A stretch of 64,000 nucleotides of DNA from Nocardioides terrigena (GTDB lineage Bacteria; Actinomycetota; Actinomycetes; Propionibacteriales; Nocardioidaceae): positions 496,001 to 560,000 of the forward strand of contig NZ_PZYY01000001.1 in the NCBI RefSeq assembly GCF_003047265.1. Direction: 5' to 3'. This document shows positions 8,510 through 17,084 of this stretch, one piece after another. The notes under the pieces are model-generated. The model saw only the letters and a list, made by a program, of their open reading frames with translations, ran no database searches and was not told the origin of the DNA. The position numbers were made by a program, and so were the translations under genes. The number at the start of each line of letters is the position of its first letter. Position 1 is the stretch's first letter.

Positions 8510-9645
8510 GGCATCTCGATCCGACGGCCCTCGGCCGAGGACTGGAGGCCGGCGTCGACGAGCCGCAGGCCGCGCACGCCGGCGGCGAAGTCGTAGGGGT
8601 GCTGCCGGCCGTGGTGCACGTCGAGCAGGAACTCCTCCCACTGCGCGCGGAAGCCGTTGCCGAACTCCTGGTTGTCGGGGATCTCGCGCCACTGGCCGCG
8701 GAAGTCCTCGGTGGTGGGGAGGTCGGGGTTCCACACCGGCATCGGCGTGGACTCGCGGGGCTGGATGCGGCAGTTGAAGAGGCCGGCGACCGCCGAGCCG
8801 TGGGTGCCGTCGACCTGGAACTCGACGAGCTCCTTGCGCTCGACCCGCACCGCCCAGCTCGAGTTGACCTGGGCGATGATCCCGCCGGCCAGCTCGAAGA
8901 TCGCGTACGCCGCGTCGTCGGCCGTGGCGTCGTACCGCTCGCCCTGCTCGTCCCAGCGCTCCGGGATGTGCGTGACGGCCTTGGCGGTGACCGCCTCGAC
9001 GCCGCCGAAGAGGTTCTCCAGGACGTAGTTCCAGTGGCAGAACATGTCGAGGACCATCCCGCCGCCGTCCTGGGCGCGGTAGTTCCAGCTCGGGCGTTGG
9101 GCCGGGAGCCCGTCGCCCTCGAAGACCCAGTAGCCGAACTCGCCGCGGACCGAGAGGATCCGGCCGAAGAAGCCGGAGTCGACGAGCCGCTTGAGCTTCA
9201 TCAGGCCCGGCAGGTAGAGCTTGTCGTGCACGACGCCGTTGATGATGCCGTGCCGGGCGGCCGCGTCGACGAGCTCGTTGCCCTCCTCGACCGACTCGGC
9301 GATCGGCTTCTCGGTGTAGACGTGCTTGCCGGCCGCGGCGGCCTTGAGGATCGCCTTCTTGCGCTCGCTGGTGACCTGCGCGTCGAAGTAGATCGGCGCC
9401 GGGTCCTCGGCGAGGACGGTGTCGAGGTCGGTCGACCAGTCGGCGATGCCGTGCTGGTCGGCCATCCGGGCGAGCTTGTCGGCGTTGCGGCCCAGCAGCA
9501 CCGGCTCCACCTGGAGGCGGGTGCCGTCGGGCAGCGCGATGCCGCCGTCGTCGCGGATGGCGAGGATGGAGCGCAGCAGGTGCTGGCGGTAGCCCATCCG
9601 GCCGGTGACGCCGTTCATGAGGATGCGGTAGGTCGTGTCGGACAC
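8506..9645 (-). CDS. Gfo/Idh/MocA family oxidoreductase
   Basis: 379-residue NAD(P)-dependent sugar or inositol oxidoreductase. The N-terminal Rossmann fold begins ILMNGVTGRMGYRQHLLRS, an atypical glycine motif for the family. The EKPIAESVEEG motif carries the conserved Glu-Lys-Pro, and the C-terminal alpha/beta domain includes DMFCHWNYVLENLFGG. The chosen start is the GTG at 9645, preceded by GGAGA at good spacing. The gene follows livF by 13 bp and overlaps the DUF993 gene. The likely job is oxidation of the imported substrate, often at C3 of a sugar ring in this family. The substrate is unknown. Confidence 0.82.
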   Translation of the reverse strand: MSDTTYRILMNGVTGRMGYRQHLLRSILAIRDDGGIALPDGTRLQVEPVLLGRNADKLARMADQHGIADWSTDLDTVLAEDPAPIYFDAQVTSERKKAILKAAAAGKHVYTEKPIAESVEEGNELVDAAARHGIINGVVHDKLYLPGLMKLKRLVDSGFFGRILSVRGEFGYWVFEGDGLPAQRPSWNYRAQDGGGMVLDMFCHWNYVLENLFGGVEAVTAKAVTHIPERWDEQGERYDATADDAAYAIFELAGGIIAQVNSSWAVRVERKELVEFQVDGTHGSAVAGLFNCRIQPRESTPMPVWNPDLPTTEDFRGQWREIPDNQEFGNGFRAQWEEFLLDVHHGRQHPYDFAAGVRGLRLVDAGLQSSAEGRRIEMP

Positions 9646-9658
9646 GGTGTCTCCTGGA

Positions 9659-10459
9659 TCAGGTCGTGGGGGCGGTCGAGGGACGGCCGCCCAGGTAGAG
9701 CTCGGCCAGCTGGGGGTCGCGGAGCAGCTCGTCGGCCGGTCCGGAGATGTGCACCCGGCCGAGGTCGAGGACGCAGCCGAGATCTGCGGTCTCGAGGGCA
9801 CGGCGGGCGTTCTGCTCGACGAGCAGCACCGCGGTGCCGGCGTCGCGCATGCGCACGACCTGCTCGAAGACGGTGCCGGTGGCCTTGGGGTCCAGGCCCA
9901 TGGACGGCTCGTCGAGGAGCACGACCTGCGGGCTGACCATCAGCGAGCGGGCGAACTCCACCTGCTTCTGCTGGCCTCCGGACAGGGCCCCCGCGAGGGC
10001 GGTCCACCGCTCGGCGACGACGGGGAACAGGCTCTTGACGAAGTCGACGCGGTCGGACACGACGGACTTGTCCTTGACGGAGTAGGCGCCCAGCAGGACG
10101 TTCTCCGCGACCGTCATCTCCTTGAAGACGCTGTGGCCCTGGAGGACGTGGGAGAGCCCGGCGGTCAGCATCTGCTGCGGCGAGTTCTTCGTGACGTCCT
10201 GACCGGCGACCCGGATGGTGCCCGAGCGGGGGGTGAGCATCCCGCTGGCCACCTTGAGGACCGTGGACTTGCCGGCGCCGTTGGGGCCGACGAGGCAGAC
10301 CACGGTGGCCGGCGGGACCGTCACGGTGAGGCCGCGCAGCACCAGGGCCGCCCGGCCGTAGCCGGCCTCGATGTCGGTGAGCTCGAGCAGGGGCTGTTCC
10401 GTTGGGCGCGAGGGTGTCGCCTGCGGCGCCACGCTGCCGCGCGTTGATTCAGATGCCAA
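9659..10459 (-). CDS. livF: Branched-chain-type ABC transporter ATP-binding protein LivF
   Basis: 266-residue ATPase of the hydrophobic-amino-acid (HAAT) class. Walker A is GPNGAGKST near residue 58, with signature LSGGQQKQVEFARSL and Walker B VVLLDEPSMGLDP. The start chosen is TTG at 10459, which has GGAGG six bases upstream and overlaps the end of livG by 11 bp. The first 20 residues are variable. It forms the ATPase pair with LivG. The surrounding sugar-type enzymes suggest that the importer moves a carbohydrate-derived substrate, not an amino acid (inference). Confidence 0.85.
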   Translation of the reverse strand: MASESTRGSVAPQATPSRPTEQPLLELTDIEAGYGRAALVLRGLTVTVPPATVVCLVGPNGAGKSTVLKVASGMLTPRSGTIRVAGQDVTKNSPQQMLTAGLSHVLQGHSVFKEMTVAENVLLGAYSVKDKSVVSDRVDFVKSLFPVVAERWTALAGALSGGQQKQVEFARSLMVSPQVVLLDEPSMGLDPKATGTVFEQVVRMRDAGTAVLLVEQNARRALETADLGCVLDLGRVHISGPADELLRDPQLAELYLGGRPSTAPTT

Positions 10460-11204
10460 GGTAGGCCTCCAGGACTCGGGGGTCGCTCTGCACGACCGAC
10501 GGCGGGCCTTCGCAGATCTGCCGGCCACGGTCGAAGACGACGACGTGGTCGGACAGGCTCATGACGAGGTCCATGTTGTGCTCGACGATGAGGAACGTCT
10601 TGCCCTCGGCGTTGAGGTCGCGCACGAGGGTGGCGATCCGGTCGATGAGGGCGGGGTTCACGCCGCCCGCCGGCTCGTCGAGCATGATCGTCTCGGGGTC
10701 GGCCATCAGCACGCCGGCCAGCTCGAGCAGCTTCTGCTGGCCGTAGGAGATGTCCCGGGCCTCGCTGTTCTCGAGGTGGTCGATGCCGACCCGGCTCAGC
10801 AGCTCGCGGGCCCGGTCGACCTCGGCGGTGCTGCGTGCCGGGGCGGCCAGGTGACGCAGGCTGGTGGAGCGGACGGCCACCAGCATGTTCTCCATGACGG
10901 TCATCCGGGGGAAGACCCGGCACAGCTGGAAGCTGCGGCCGATGCCGGCGCGGGCGATCCTGTGCGACGCCTTGCCGGTGATGTCGTCCCCGAGGTACGT
11001 CGCGCGCCCCGAGTCGGGCTTGATCATCCCGGTGACGCAGTTGAAGAACGTGGTCTTGCCCGAGCCGTTGGGGCCGATGAGGGCGTTGACCTTGCCGTGG
11101 TGGAACTGCACGGACGCGCCGTCCACGGCGGTGACGCCGCCGAACGACTTGCTCAGGCACTCGGTGGCAAGCCCGATGCGGGTGCCGGTCGCGGTCTCTG
11201 TCAT
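10449..11204 (-). CDS. livG: Branched-chain-type ABC transporter ATP-binding protein LivG
   Basis: 251-residue ATPase. Walker A GPNGSGKTT lies at residues 44-52, the LivG-type signature ISYGQQKLLEL is present, and Walker B reads TIMLDEPAGGVNP. The C-terminal IVEHNMDLVMSLSDHVVVFDRG stretch and the extra C-terminal helix with EAYLG are typical of LivG. ATG at 11204 overlaps the livM stop (ATGA). Works with LivF, LivH, LivM and the lipoprotein LivK. Confidence 0.87.
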   Translation of the reverse strand: MTETATGTRIGLATECLSKSFGGVTAVDGASVQFHHGKVNALIGPNGSGKTTFFNCVTGMIKPDSGRATYLGDDITGKASHRIARAGIGRSFQLCRVFPRMTVMENMLVAVRSTSLRHLAAPARSTAEVDRARELLSRVGIDHLENSEARDISYGQQKLLELAGVLMADPETIMLDEPAGGVNPALIDRIATLVRDLNAEGKTFLIVEHNMDLVMSLSDHVVVFDRGRQICEGPPSVVQSDPRVLEAYLGI

Positions 11205-12325
11205 CGCTGCACTCCTTCGGAGAGGCGGTCGGTCGACTCGTCGTCGGTGGCCGGGTCGGCCGCGGTGCTCGCACCCGGACCGGACGCCGTACGCCGCTGC
11301 TCGGCCAGCTCGCCGGCGCTGACCTCGCGGATGGAGGCGGCCTGCGGGCGGAACCGGTCGATGAGCTGGGAGACCGCCGGGATGATCCCGTCGGGCATGA
11401 AGAGCACGACGACGCCGAGCAGGAGCCCCATGGCGACGAGGTGGAACTGGGTGTCGCCGTACTGGTTCTTGAAGAACTCGACGGCGTACCCGACGATCAC
11501 CGCGCCGAGGAAGGGACCGAGCAGGCTGCGGATCCCGCCGAGCAGGCTCATCAGCACCATGTAGGAGCCGACCAGGATCGAGAACTGGAAGATCGGGTCG
11601 AGGAAGCCGAACCACAACGCGTACATGCCGCCGCCGAGGGCGGTGAAGAACGCCGAGATGACGAACGCCGTCAGCTTGTAGTTGAAGGTGGGGACGCCCA
11701 GCGACTGGGCCTTGTCCTCGTCCTCGCGGATCGCCTTGAGGCCGGTGCCGAAGCGGGAGCGGTCGATCGCCCACCACACCAGCAGCGCCACCGCGAGCAG
11801 CGCCGCGTGGAGGTAGAAGAAGCGCTCGTGCTGCTCGGGACGCAGCACCGACTCGTCGAAGGGCCGCGGGACCCGCAGGCCGTTGGAGCCGCCGGTGACC
11901 TCGCCCCACGACTGGAAGACCAGCAGCAGGATGAGCACCATCGCGATCGAGACGATCACGAAGGAGGCGCCGCGGACCCGGAGGCTGGCGATGCCGATCG
12001 GCACCGCGAGCACCGCGACCCCGAGGCCGCCGAGGATCATCGCGACCCACGGGTTGATCCCGGTGTGGATCACCAGGAGGGCGGTGCCGTAGGCGCCGAG
12101 ACCGGAGTACGACGCGTGGCCGAGCGAGATGTAGCCGGTGAAGCCGCCGACGAAGTTCCACGACGTGGCGAGCACGGCGTAGCTCATGATGACGACGCCG
12201 ACCGACAGGATGAACGGGTCCGGGGCCAGGCTCGGGAAGGCCAGCACGGCGGCGGCCAGGACGAGGAGGCCCATGCCCTTGGTGAGCATCCCTCCGCGGC
12301 TCGTGGTGTCAGAAGCGCTGGGCAA
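11201..12325 (-). CDS. livM: Branched-chain-type ABC transporter permease LivM
   Basis: 374-residue permease with about ten hydrophobic segments and the family hallmarks SWNFVGGFTGYISLGHASY near residues 53-71, GLRVPRPF, and AIREDEDKAQSLGVPTFNYKLTAF (the EAA-like coupling loop). A hydrophilic tail of about 60 residues at the C-terminus is unusually long. The start overlaps livH by 17 bp. It is part of the leftward livKHMGF unit. Confidence 0.87.
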   Translation of the reverse strand: MPSASDTTSRGGMLTKGMGLLVLAAAVLAFPSLAPDPFILSVGVVIMSYAVLATSWNFVGGFTGYISLGHASYSGLGAYGTALLVIHTGINPWVAMILGGLGVAVLAVPIGIASLRVRGASFVIVSIAMVLILLLVFQSWGEVTGGSNGLRVPRPFDESVLRPEQHERFFYLHAALLAVALLVWWAIDRSRFGTGLKAIREDEDKAQSLGVPTFNYKLTAFVISAFFTALGGGMYALWFGFLDPIFQFSILVGSYMVLMSLLGGIRSLLGPFLGAVIVGYAVEFFKNQYGDTQFHLVAMGLLLGVVVLFMPDGIIPAVSQLIDRFRPQAASIREVSAGELAEQRRTASGPGASTAADPATDDESTDRLSEGVQR

Positions 12326-13187
12326 GACGACCTCCGAAGAATCCCTGCGGTCGCACCATCAAGGTGGCGAACAACGCGACGTAGAAGATGGTCTGGGCCC
12401 AGGTCGTCCCGAGCGGGATCTGGAGCAGGCTCTGGCCGAGGCCGAGGAGCATGGCCGCGATCGCGGCGCCCGGGATGCTCCCGAGGCCACCGACCACGAT
12501 GATCGCCATCAGCGGGCCGATCCAGTGCCAGTGCAGCGACGGGTAGATCGTGGAGTCCAGGGCGAGTGCCGTGCCGCCGATGGCGGCGGTGGCGAGCCCC
12601 AGCCCGAAGCCGTAGCCGGCGATCCGGTCGGTGTTGATGCCGATCAGGCGGGCCGCGTCGGGGTGCTGGATCGTGGCCCGCAGCGCCTGCCCGAACTGCG
12701 TCATCTTGAGGATCAGGAAGAGCGCGCCGAGCGAGACGGCCGCCAGGCCGAAGGCGATCAGCTTGACCACGGCGATGTTGGCGCCGAAGAGCTCGATGCT
12801 CTCACCGCTGTAGGGGAGCCGGATCCGGCGCTGGGTGCCGCTGAAGACGAAGCCGAGCATCCCCTCGATCACCAGGGCGATCGAGAAGGTCAGCAGCACC
12901 GACATCATCGTCAGGGTCGCCGGGCGCAGCCGCGAGATGAGCAGCCGCTGCATCAGCACGCCGGTGACGAAGAACAGCGGCACGGTCACGACGAGCGAGA
13001 GCAGCGGGTCGAGGCCGGTCTCGGTGGTGAAGAACCACGCGAGGTAGGCCGCGAGGATGAGGAACGCCGAGTGGGCGATCATCACGACCCGCATCACGCC
13101 GAAGTAGAGGGTGAGGCCGGCGGCCAGGAGGGCGTAGAGCCCACCCAGCAGCACGCCCAGCACCAGGCTCTGGAAGAACAGGGACAT
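12309..13187 (-). CDS. livH: Branched-chain-type ABC transporter permease LivH
   Basis: 292-residue permease, with FFQSLVLGVLLGGLYALLAAG at the N-terminus (typical LivH), RIAGYGFGLGLATAAIGG in the coupling region, and VVGGLGSIPGAAIAAMLLG near the C-terminus. About eight hydrophobic spans. It lies 31 bp after livK and overlaps livM. It forms the channel with LivM. Confidence 0.87.
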   Translation of the reverse strand: MSLFFQSLVLGVLLGGLYALLAAGLTLYFGVMRVVMIAHSAFLILAAYLAWFFTTETGLDPLLSLVVTVPLFFVTGVLMQRLLISRLRPATLTMMSVLLTFSIALVIEGMLGFVFSGTQRRIRLPYSGESIELFGANIAVVKLIAFGLAAVSLGALFLILKMTQFGQALRATIQHPDAARLIGINTDRIAGYGFGLGLATAAIGGTALALDSTIYPSLHWHWIGPLMAIIVVGGLGSIPGAAIAAMLLGLGQSLLQIPLGTTWAQTIFYVALFATLMVRPQGFFGGRLAQRF

Positions 13188-13218
13188 CAGGTTGCCTTTC
13201 GGTGGGTCGGGCTACCGG

Positions 13219-14445
13219 TCACCACTCGGGCTTCTCGAGGATGAGGTCGGCCTCGGCGGCGTCCTCGGGCAGCACGATCCGGATCTCTCCGTCGACGTAC
13301 TGCTGGATGAGGTGGGCGCCCTCGGGGCGGCCCTCGGCGTCCCACGTCAGCGGGCCGACGACGGTGTCGACCTCGTTGTCGCGCAGCCAGTCGATGAGCT
13401 GCTGCTGGCACTCCGGGTCGGGGTCGGCGCAGCCGACGGCCTCGACGGCGGCGGCCACGACCTGGCCGGTCGTCCACGCGTTGGCCTCGTCCTCGGCCGG
13501 CGGGGTCCCCTCGCGCTCGGTGTAGTACTCCACGAACTCGGCGTTGGTGGGGTAGTCCGCCTCGGGGGTGTAGCCGGTGGGGGAGAGGATGCCCTCGGTC
13601 TCGTCGCCGATGGCCTCGGGGAACTCCGGGTTGGTCGGTGCGGTCGAGAAGGCGGCCATCTTGGGCTGGTAGTCGAGCTGGCGCAGCGACACGATCATGT
13701 TGACGGCGTCCTGGTACTGCGTGCCGCCGACCACGACGTCGGCCTTGCTGTCGGCGATCTTGGCCGCGATCGAGCCGAAGTCGGTCGTGTTGGGCGGGTA
13801 GACCTCGTCCACGACGGTCTCGACGCCCATCTCCTCGAGGCGGGTCTTGAGGCCGTAGGCCGTGCCCATCGCGAACGGGTCGTCCATGGCGGCGTACGCC
13901 GCGGTCTTGGGCCGCTCCGCCTCGGGCAGCGCCTCGATGGCGTCGGCGAGGTAGTTGTAGTGGTCGTCCGCGACCGCGGGGGCGGCGTAGAAGAGATTGT
14001 CGAAGCCCTGGGTGAAGACCTCCTCCGCGGCGCCGGCGGGCTCCACGAAGAGGAAACCGTAGTCCTTGGCCACCTGGGCGGCGGGGACGACGAGGCGGGT
14101 GGAGAAGGGGCCGAAGACGAGGTCGACGCCATCCTGGTTGATGAGCTTCTCGTAGTCGGAGGCGACCCGGTCGGCGTTGGACTGGTCGTCGAGGATCGTC
14201 AGCTCGACGTCGCGCCCGAGCAGGCCGCCGTTGTCGTTGACGTAGTCGGCCCAGGCCTCGTAGCCGCGCTGGACCCCCTTGCCCGGCTCGCTGAAGTCGC
14301 CGGTGAGCGGGAGGGAGATGCCGATGGTGATGGGACCCTCGCCCTCCTCGCCCTCGTCACTGGAGCCGGAGCTCATGCACCCGGTGAGGGTGAGGGCGGA
14401 TGCCAGGGCCAGGACGCCGAGGCGGTGGTGGGTTGTGACCTTCAT
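13219..14445 (-). CDS. livK: Branched-chain-type ABC transporter substrate-binding lipoprotein LivK
   Basis: 408-residue periplasmic-binding-type lipoprotein. The signal ends in lipobox LTGC (Cys23), then comes an acidic Ser/Glu linker and the family start ITIGISLPLTGDFSEPG. Lobe motifs include DQSNADRVASDYEKLI and DLVFGPFSTRLVVPAA. It is the first gene of the leftward operon, with GGAG close to the ATG. Two LacI-type operators lie 22-45 bp upstream, so expression should be substrate-inducible. The ligand is not predictable from the sequence alone. Confidence 0.87.
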   Translation of the reverse strand: MKVTTHHRLGVLALASALTLTGCMSSGSSDEGEEGEGPITIGISLPLTGDFSEPGKGVQRGYEAWADYVNDNGGLLGRDVELTILDDQSNADRVASDYEKLINQDGVDLVFGPFSTRLVVPAAQVAKDYGFLFVEPAGAAEEVFTQGFDNLFYAAPAVADDHYNYLADAIEALPEAERPKTAAYAAMDDPFAMGTAYGLKTRLEEMGVETVVDEVYPPNTTDFGSIAAKIADSKADVVVGGTQYQDAVNMIVSLRQLDYQPKMAAFSTAPTNPEFPEAIGDETEGILSPTGYTPEADYPTNAEFVEYYTEREGTPPAEDEANAWTTGQVVAAAVEAVGCADPDPECQQQLIDWLRDNEVDTVVGPLTWDAEGRPEGAHLIQQYVDGEIRIVLPEDAAEADLILEKPEW

Positions 14446-14466
14446 GTCGCTCCTCTACGCTGAACG

Positions 14467-14490
14467 TAAGCGCTTTCGTAAGCGCTTTCG
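14467..14490. promoter_or_regulatory. Two tandem LacI-type operators in the livK/lacI divergent control region
   Basis: The 12-base sequence TAAGCGCTTTCG occurs twice back to back (14467-14478 and 14479-14490). Each copy contains the palindromic core AAGCGCTT, the classical half-site pair of LacI/GalR regulators with the central CG. The pair lies between livK (leftward) and the LacI-family gene (rightward). On the minus strand TTGCCT and TACGAA, 18 bases apart, could be the -35 and -10 of livK, with the operators over the -10. The assignment is motif-based. Confidence 0.8.
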
Positions 14491-14567
14491 GTTACTGTAG
14501 GCAACACACGACGGATGTGGCAAGGGTCACAGCACAACTCGTGTCCGAGGACCCGGAGGGGGACACG

Positions 14568-15599
14568 TTGGCGAAGGGCAGGCCCACGCTGCGGCTGCAG
14601 GACGTCGCCGAGGCCGCGGGCGTCTCGATCGCAACCGCCTCGCGCAGCCTGTCGCGCACGGCGGGCGTCAGCGAGGAGGTCGCCGAGCGGGTGCGCGGGG
14701 TCGCCCGGGACATGGGGTACGTCGCCAACGTCCACGCGCGCAGCCTCGCGGGCGGCGCGTCCCGGTCGGTCGGGCTGGTGGTCCACGAGATCGGCGACCC
14801 CTACTTCACCGAGATCGCCAGCGGCGTGCTGCGCGTGGGAGCCCGGGAGGGGCTGACCGTCCAGATCTGCCACACCGGCCGCGACCCCCAGCAGGAGCTC
14901 GAGCAGATCCGCACCCTCATCGCCAACCGCGTCGGCGCGATCGTCATCGCCGGCTCCGGCTTCGTGGACCCCGCCGACCAGGCCGCGGCCAAGGCCGACC
15001 TGGCGAGCTACCGCCGCTTCGGTGGCCGGGTCGCGGTGATCGGGCGCCACCACCTCAGCGCCGACGCCGTGCTGCCCGACAACCTGACCGGGGGCCGGGC
15101 CGTCGCCCGGCACCTGCTCGACCTCGGCCACCGTCGGATCGCCGTCGTCGCCGGCATGCGGTCGCTGACCACCGTGGCCGACCGGCTGGCCGGGATCGAG
15201 GAGGCCTTCGCCGCGGCCGGGATCCCCTTCGCGGACGTGCCGGTGGTCGAGGCGCCCTTCACCCGCCTCGGCGGCAAGCAGGCGGCGGAGGAGATCCTGG
15301 CCGCCCACCCCGACGTCACCGCGATCCTCGCCCTCAACGACGACATGGCCATCGGGGTGCTGTCGGTGCTGCGCGACCGGGGCATCGCGGTGCCGGGCCG
15401 GATGTCGGTCACCGGCTTCGACGACGTGGCCGTCGCGGTCGACCTGGCCCCCGCGCTCACGACCGTGCGGCTGCCGATGGTCGACATGGGGGAGCAGGCC
15501 CTGCTGATGGCCCTCAAGGAGCCCTCGGCGCGACCGCGACGTCGTACGGCCGAGTGCGACCTGGTCGTGCGCGACTCGACCGCGGTGCCCGAGTCATGA
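14568..15599 (+). CDS. LacI family transcriptional regulator
   Basis: 343 residues. The N-terminal helix-turn-helix reads LRLQDVAEAAGVSIATASRSLS, followed by the hinge region and a periplasmic-binding-like sensor (SVGLVVHEIGDPYFTEIASG; LALNDDMAIGVLSVLRDRG; VTGFDDVAVA). I chose the TTG at 14568 because GGAGGG lies eight bases upstream and the resulting AKGRPTLRLQDVA start matches the family. A GTG at 14517 would add 17 unusual residues. It is likely the repressor of the divergent livKHMGF catabolic operon and of its own unit through the twin operators. Confidence 0.88.
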   Translation: MAKGRPTLRLQDVAEAAGVSIATASRSLSRTAGVSEEVAERVRGVARDMGYVANVHARSLAGGASRSVGLVVHEIGDPYFTEIASGVLRVGAREGLTVQICHTGRDPQQELEQIRTLIANRVGAIVIAGSGFVDPADQAAAKADLASYRRFGGRVAVIGRHHLSADAVLPDNLTGGRAVARHLLDLGHRRIAVVAGMRSLTTVADRLAGIEEAFAAAGIPFADVPVVEAPFTRLGGKQAAEEILAAHPDVTAILALNDDMAIGVLSVLRDRGIAVPGRMSVTGFDDVAVAVDLAPALTTVRLPMVDMGEQALLMALKEPSARPRRRTAECDLVVRDSTAVPES

Positions 15600-16705
15600 C
15601 CCGGGTCCTCGTCGCCCCCGACAAGTTCAAGGGCACCCTCCCGGCGTACGACGTCGCGCGGGCCGTCGCGCTCGGCCTGCGGCGGGTGCACCCGGACGCC
15701 GAGGTAGAGCTGCTGCCGGTGGCCGACGGGGGCGACGGCACGCTCGACGCGGCGATCTCGGCCGGCTTCGAGCGGGTGCCGGTGACGGTGGCCGGCCCGA
15801 CCGGCGAGCCGGTGGAGACGGCGTACGCACGTCAGGGGACGACCGCGGTGGTCGAGATGGCCGACGCGTGCGGGCTGGAGCGCCTGCCCGGTGGGGTGCC
15901 GGCCTCGCTCACCGCCTCCAGCCGGGGCCTCGGCGAGGTAATGGCGGCCGCGCTCGACGCGGGCTGCCGCGAGCTCGTCGTGGGCATCGGCGGCAGCGCG
16001 AGCACCGACGGCGGTGCCGGCCTGCTGGCCGCGCTCGGGGCCGTGGCCTCGCCCGCGGTCCCGGACGGCGGTGCTGCTCTCGTGGACGTCTCCGCCCTCG
16101 CGCTCGACGCGCTGCACCCCGGCCTCGCGGACGCGCGGGTCGTGGTGGCCTGCGACGTCGACAACCCGCTGACCGGTCCCGAGGGCGCTGCGGCGGTCTA
16201 CGGGCCGCAGAAGGGCGCGTTGCCCGAGCAGGTGGGCGAGCTCGACGCGGCCCTGTCGCACTGGGCCGACGTGGTCGCGACCTCGACCGGCGCCGACCGT
16301 CGCGATGCCCCCGGGGCGGGGGCCGCGGGGGGCGTCGGCTTCGCCCTCGTGGCCGCGCTGGGCGCCGAGCTGCGCCCCGGCATCGGGCTGCTGCTCGACC
16401 TGCTCGGCTTCGCCGACCGGGTGGCCGGCGCCGACCTGGTGGTGACCGGCGAGGGCTCGCTGGACGCCCAGAGCCTGCGCGGCAAGGCACCGGTCGGGGT
16501 CGCCACCGCGGCCGGTGCCGCGGGAGTGCCCGTCGTCGCGGTCTGCGGGCGCCGGCTGCTCGACGACGACGAGCTGGCCGCCGGCGGCATCGGCGCGGCG
16601 TACGCCCTGACGGACGTCGAGCCCGACGTGGACACCTGCATGCGTGAGCCGGCGCGGCTGCTCGCCGACCTCGGCGAGCTGCTCGCGCGGCGTCACCTCA
16701 CCTGA
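15596..16705 (+). CDS. Glycerate kinase (GlxK/GarK type)
   Basis: 369-residue glycerate kinase of the type I family. It opens with RVLVAPDKFKGTLPAYDVARA, then VADGGDGTLDAA, and later IGGSASTDGGAGLLAALG and LVVTGEGSLDAQSLRGKAP, all standard family motifs. It phosphorylates glycerate with ATP, usually giving 2-phosphoglycerate. The ATG overlaps the LacI stop (ATGA), so it is co-transcribed with the regulator. That suggests glycerate is an end product of the adjacent pathway (inference). Confidence 0.9.
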   Translation: MTRVLVAPDKFKGTLPAYDVARAVALGLRRVHPDAEVELLPVADGGDGTLDAAISAGFERVPVTVAGPTGEPVETAYARQGTTAVVEMADACGLERLPGGVPASLTASSRGLGEVMAAALDAGCRELVVGIGGSASTDGGAGLLAALGAVASPAVPDGGAALVDVSALALDALHPGLADARVVVACDVDNPLTGPEGAAAVYGPQKGALPEQVGELDAALSHWADVVATSTGADRRDAPGAGAAGGVGFALVAALGAELRPGIGLLLDLLGFADRVAGADLVVTGEGSLDAQSLRGKAPVGVATAAGAAGVPVVAVCGRRLLDDDELAAGGIGAAYALTDVEPDVDTCMREPARLLADLGELLARRHLT

Positions 16706-16715
16706 GCGACCTCGC

Positions 16716-16755
16716 GGTCACGGGCCGGCAGCCGTAGCAGCGCCGTCCCGTGACC
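16716..16755 (+). terminator. Weak hairpin after the glycerate kinase gene
   Basis: A 9-bp inverted repeat (GGTCACGGG at 16716-16724 with its complement at 16747-16755) encloses a 22-base GC-rich loop. It begins 11 bp after the stop codon, so it may terminate the lacI-glycerate kinase unit. Confidence 0.45.
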
Positions 16756-16969
16756 ACCCCCCGGACCGGCGAGCCGAGCGAGGGCCGTCGTCAACACCCG
16801 GCTCGCCGATCGGGGAGCACCTCGGGCCGGTCCGGCCACGGGGCCGTCCCCGCGCGGCCCGGGTGGCGACGCCGACGACCCCCGTAGCGGTGTAGCCCGC
16901 CACCTCCGCGGCCGTGGTCCACGCGATCCAGCGGGTCCACACGTCGCGGCGGTTCGTCGGCGCCTCCAT
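16718..16969 (-). pseudogene. Possible truncated membrane-protein gene
   Basis: In the 380-bp gap between glycerate kinase and the next gene, an 83-codon frame opens with ATG at 16969 behind GAGG. The first 40 or so residues (RRDVWTRWIAWTTAAEVAGY then TATGVVGVATRAA) look like the amphipathic or membrane-entry start of actinobacterial membrane proteins. After that the frame becomes Arg/Gly/Pro-rich and resembles random high-GC translation. I read this as a decayed or deletion-truncated gene. A genuine short protein is possible but less likely. The rest of the gap shows nothing else. Confidence 0.3.
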
Positions 16970-17084
16970 GCCTCGATCCTCGTCCGTCCGCCCTCGGCGG
17001 GGCAGGGGCCAAGGTCCTCGCCGGTGCCGTCGACCGGCACTGATCGGCCTCGGGGACACCCGGAGGCGGGGTGGGGTCGTCCGG

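Noticed and set aside
14517..14567. GTG at 14517 as the start of the LacI-family protein
   Set aside because: It adds 17 residues unlike the family and has no ribosome site, whereas TTG at 14568 follows GGAGGG and gives the typical N-terminus.
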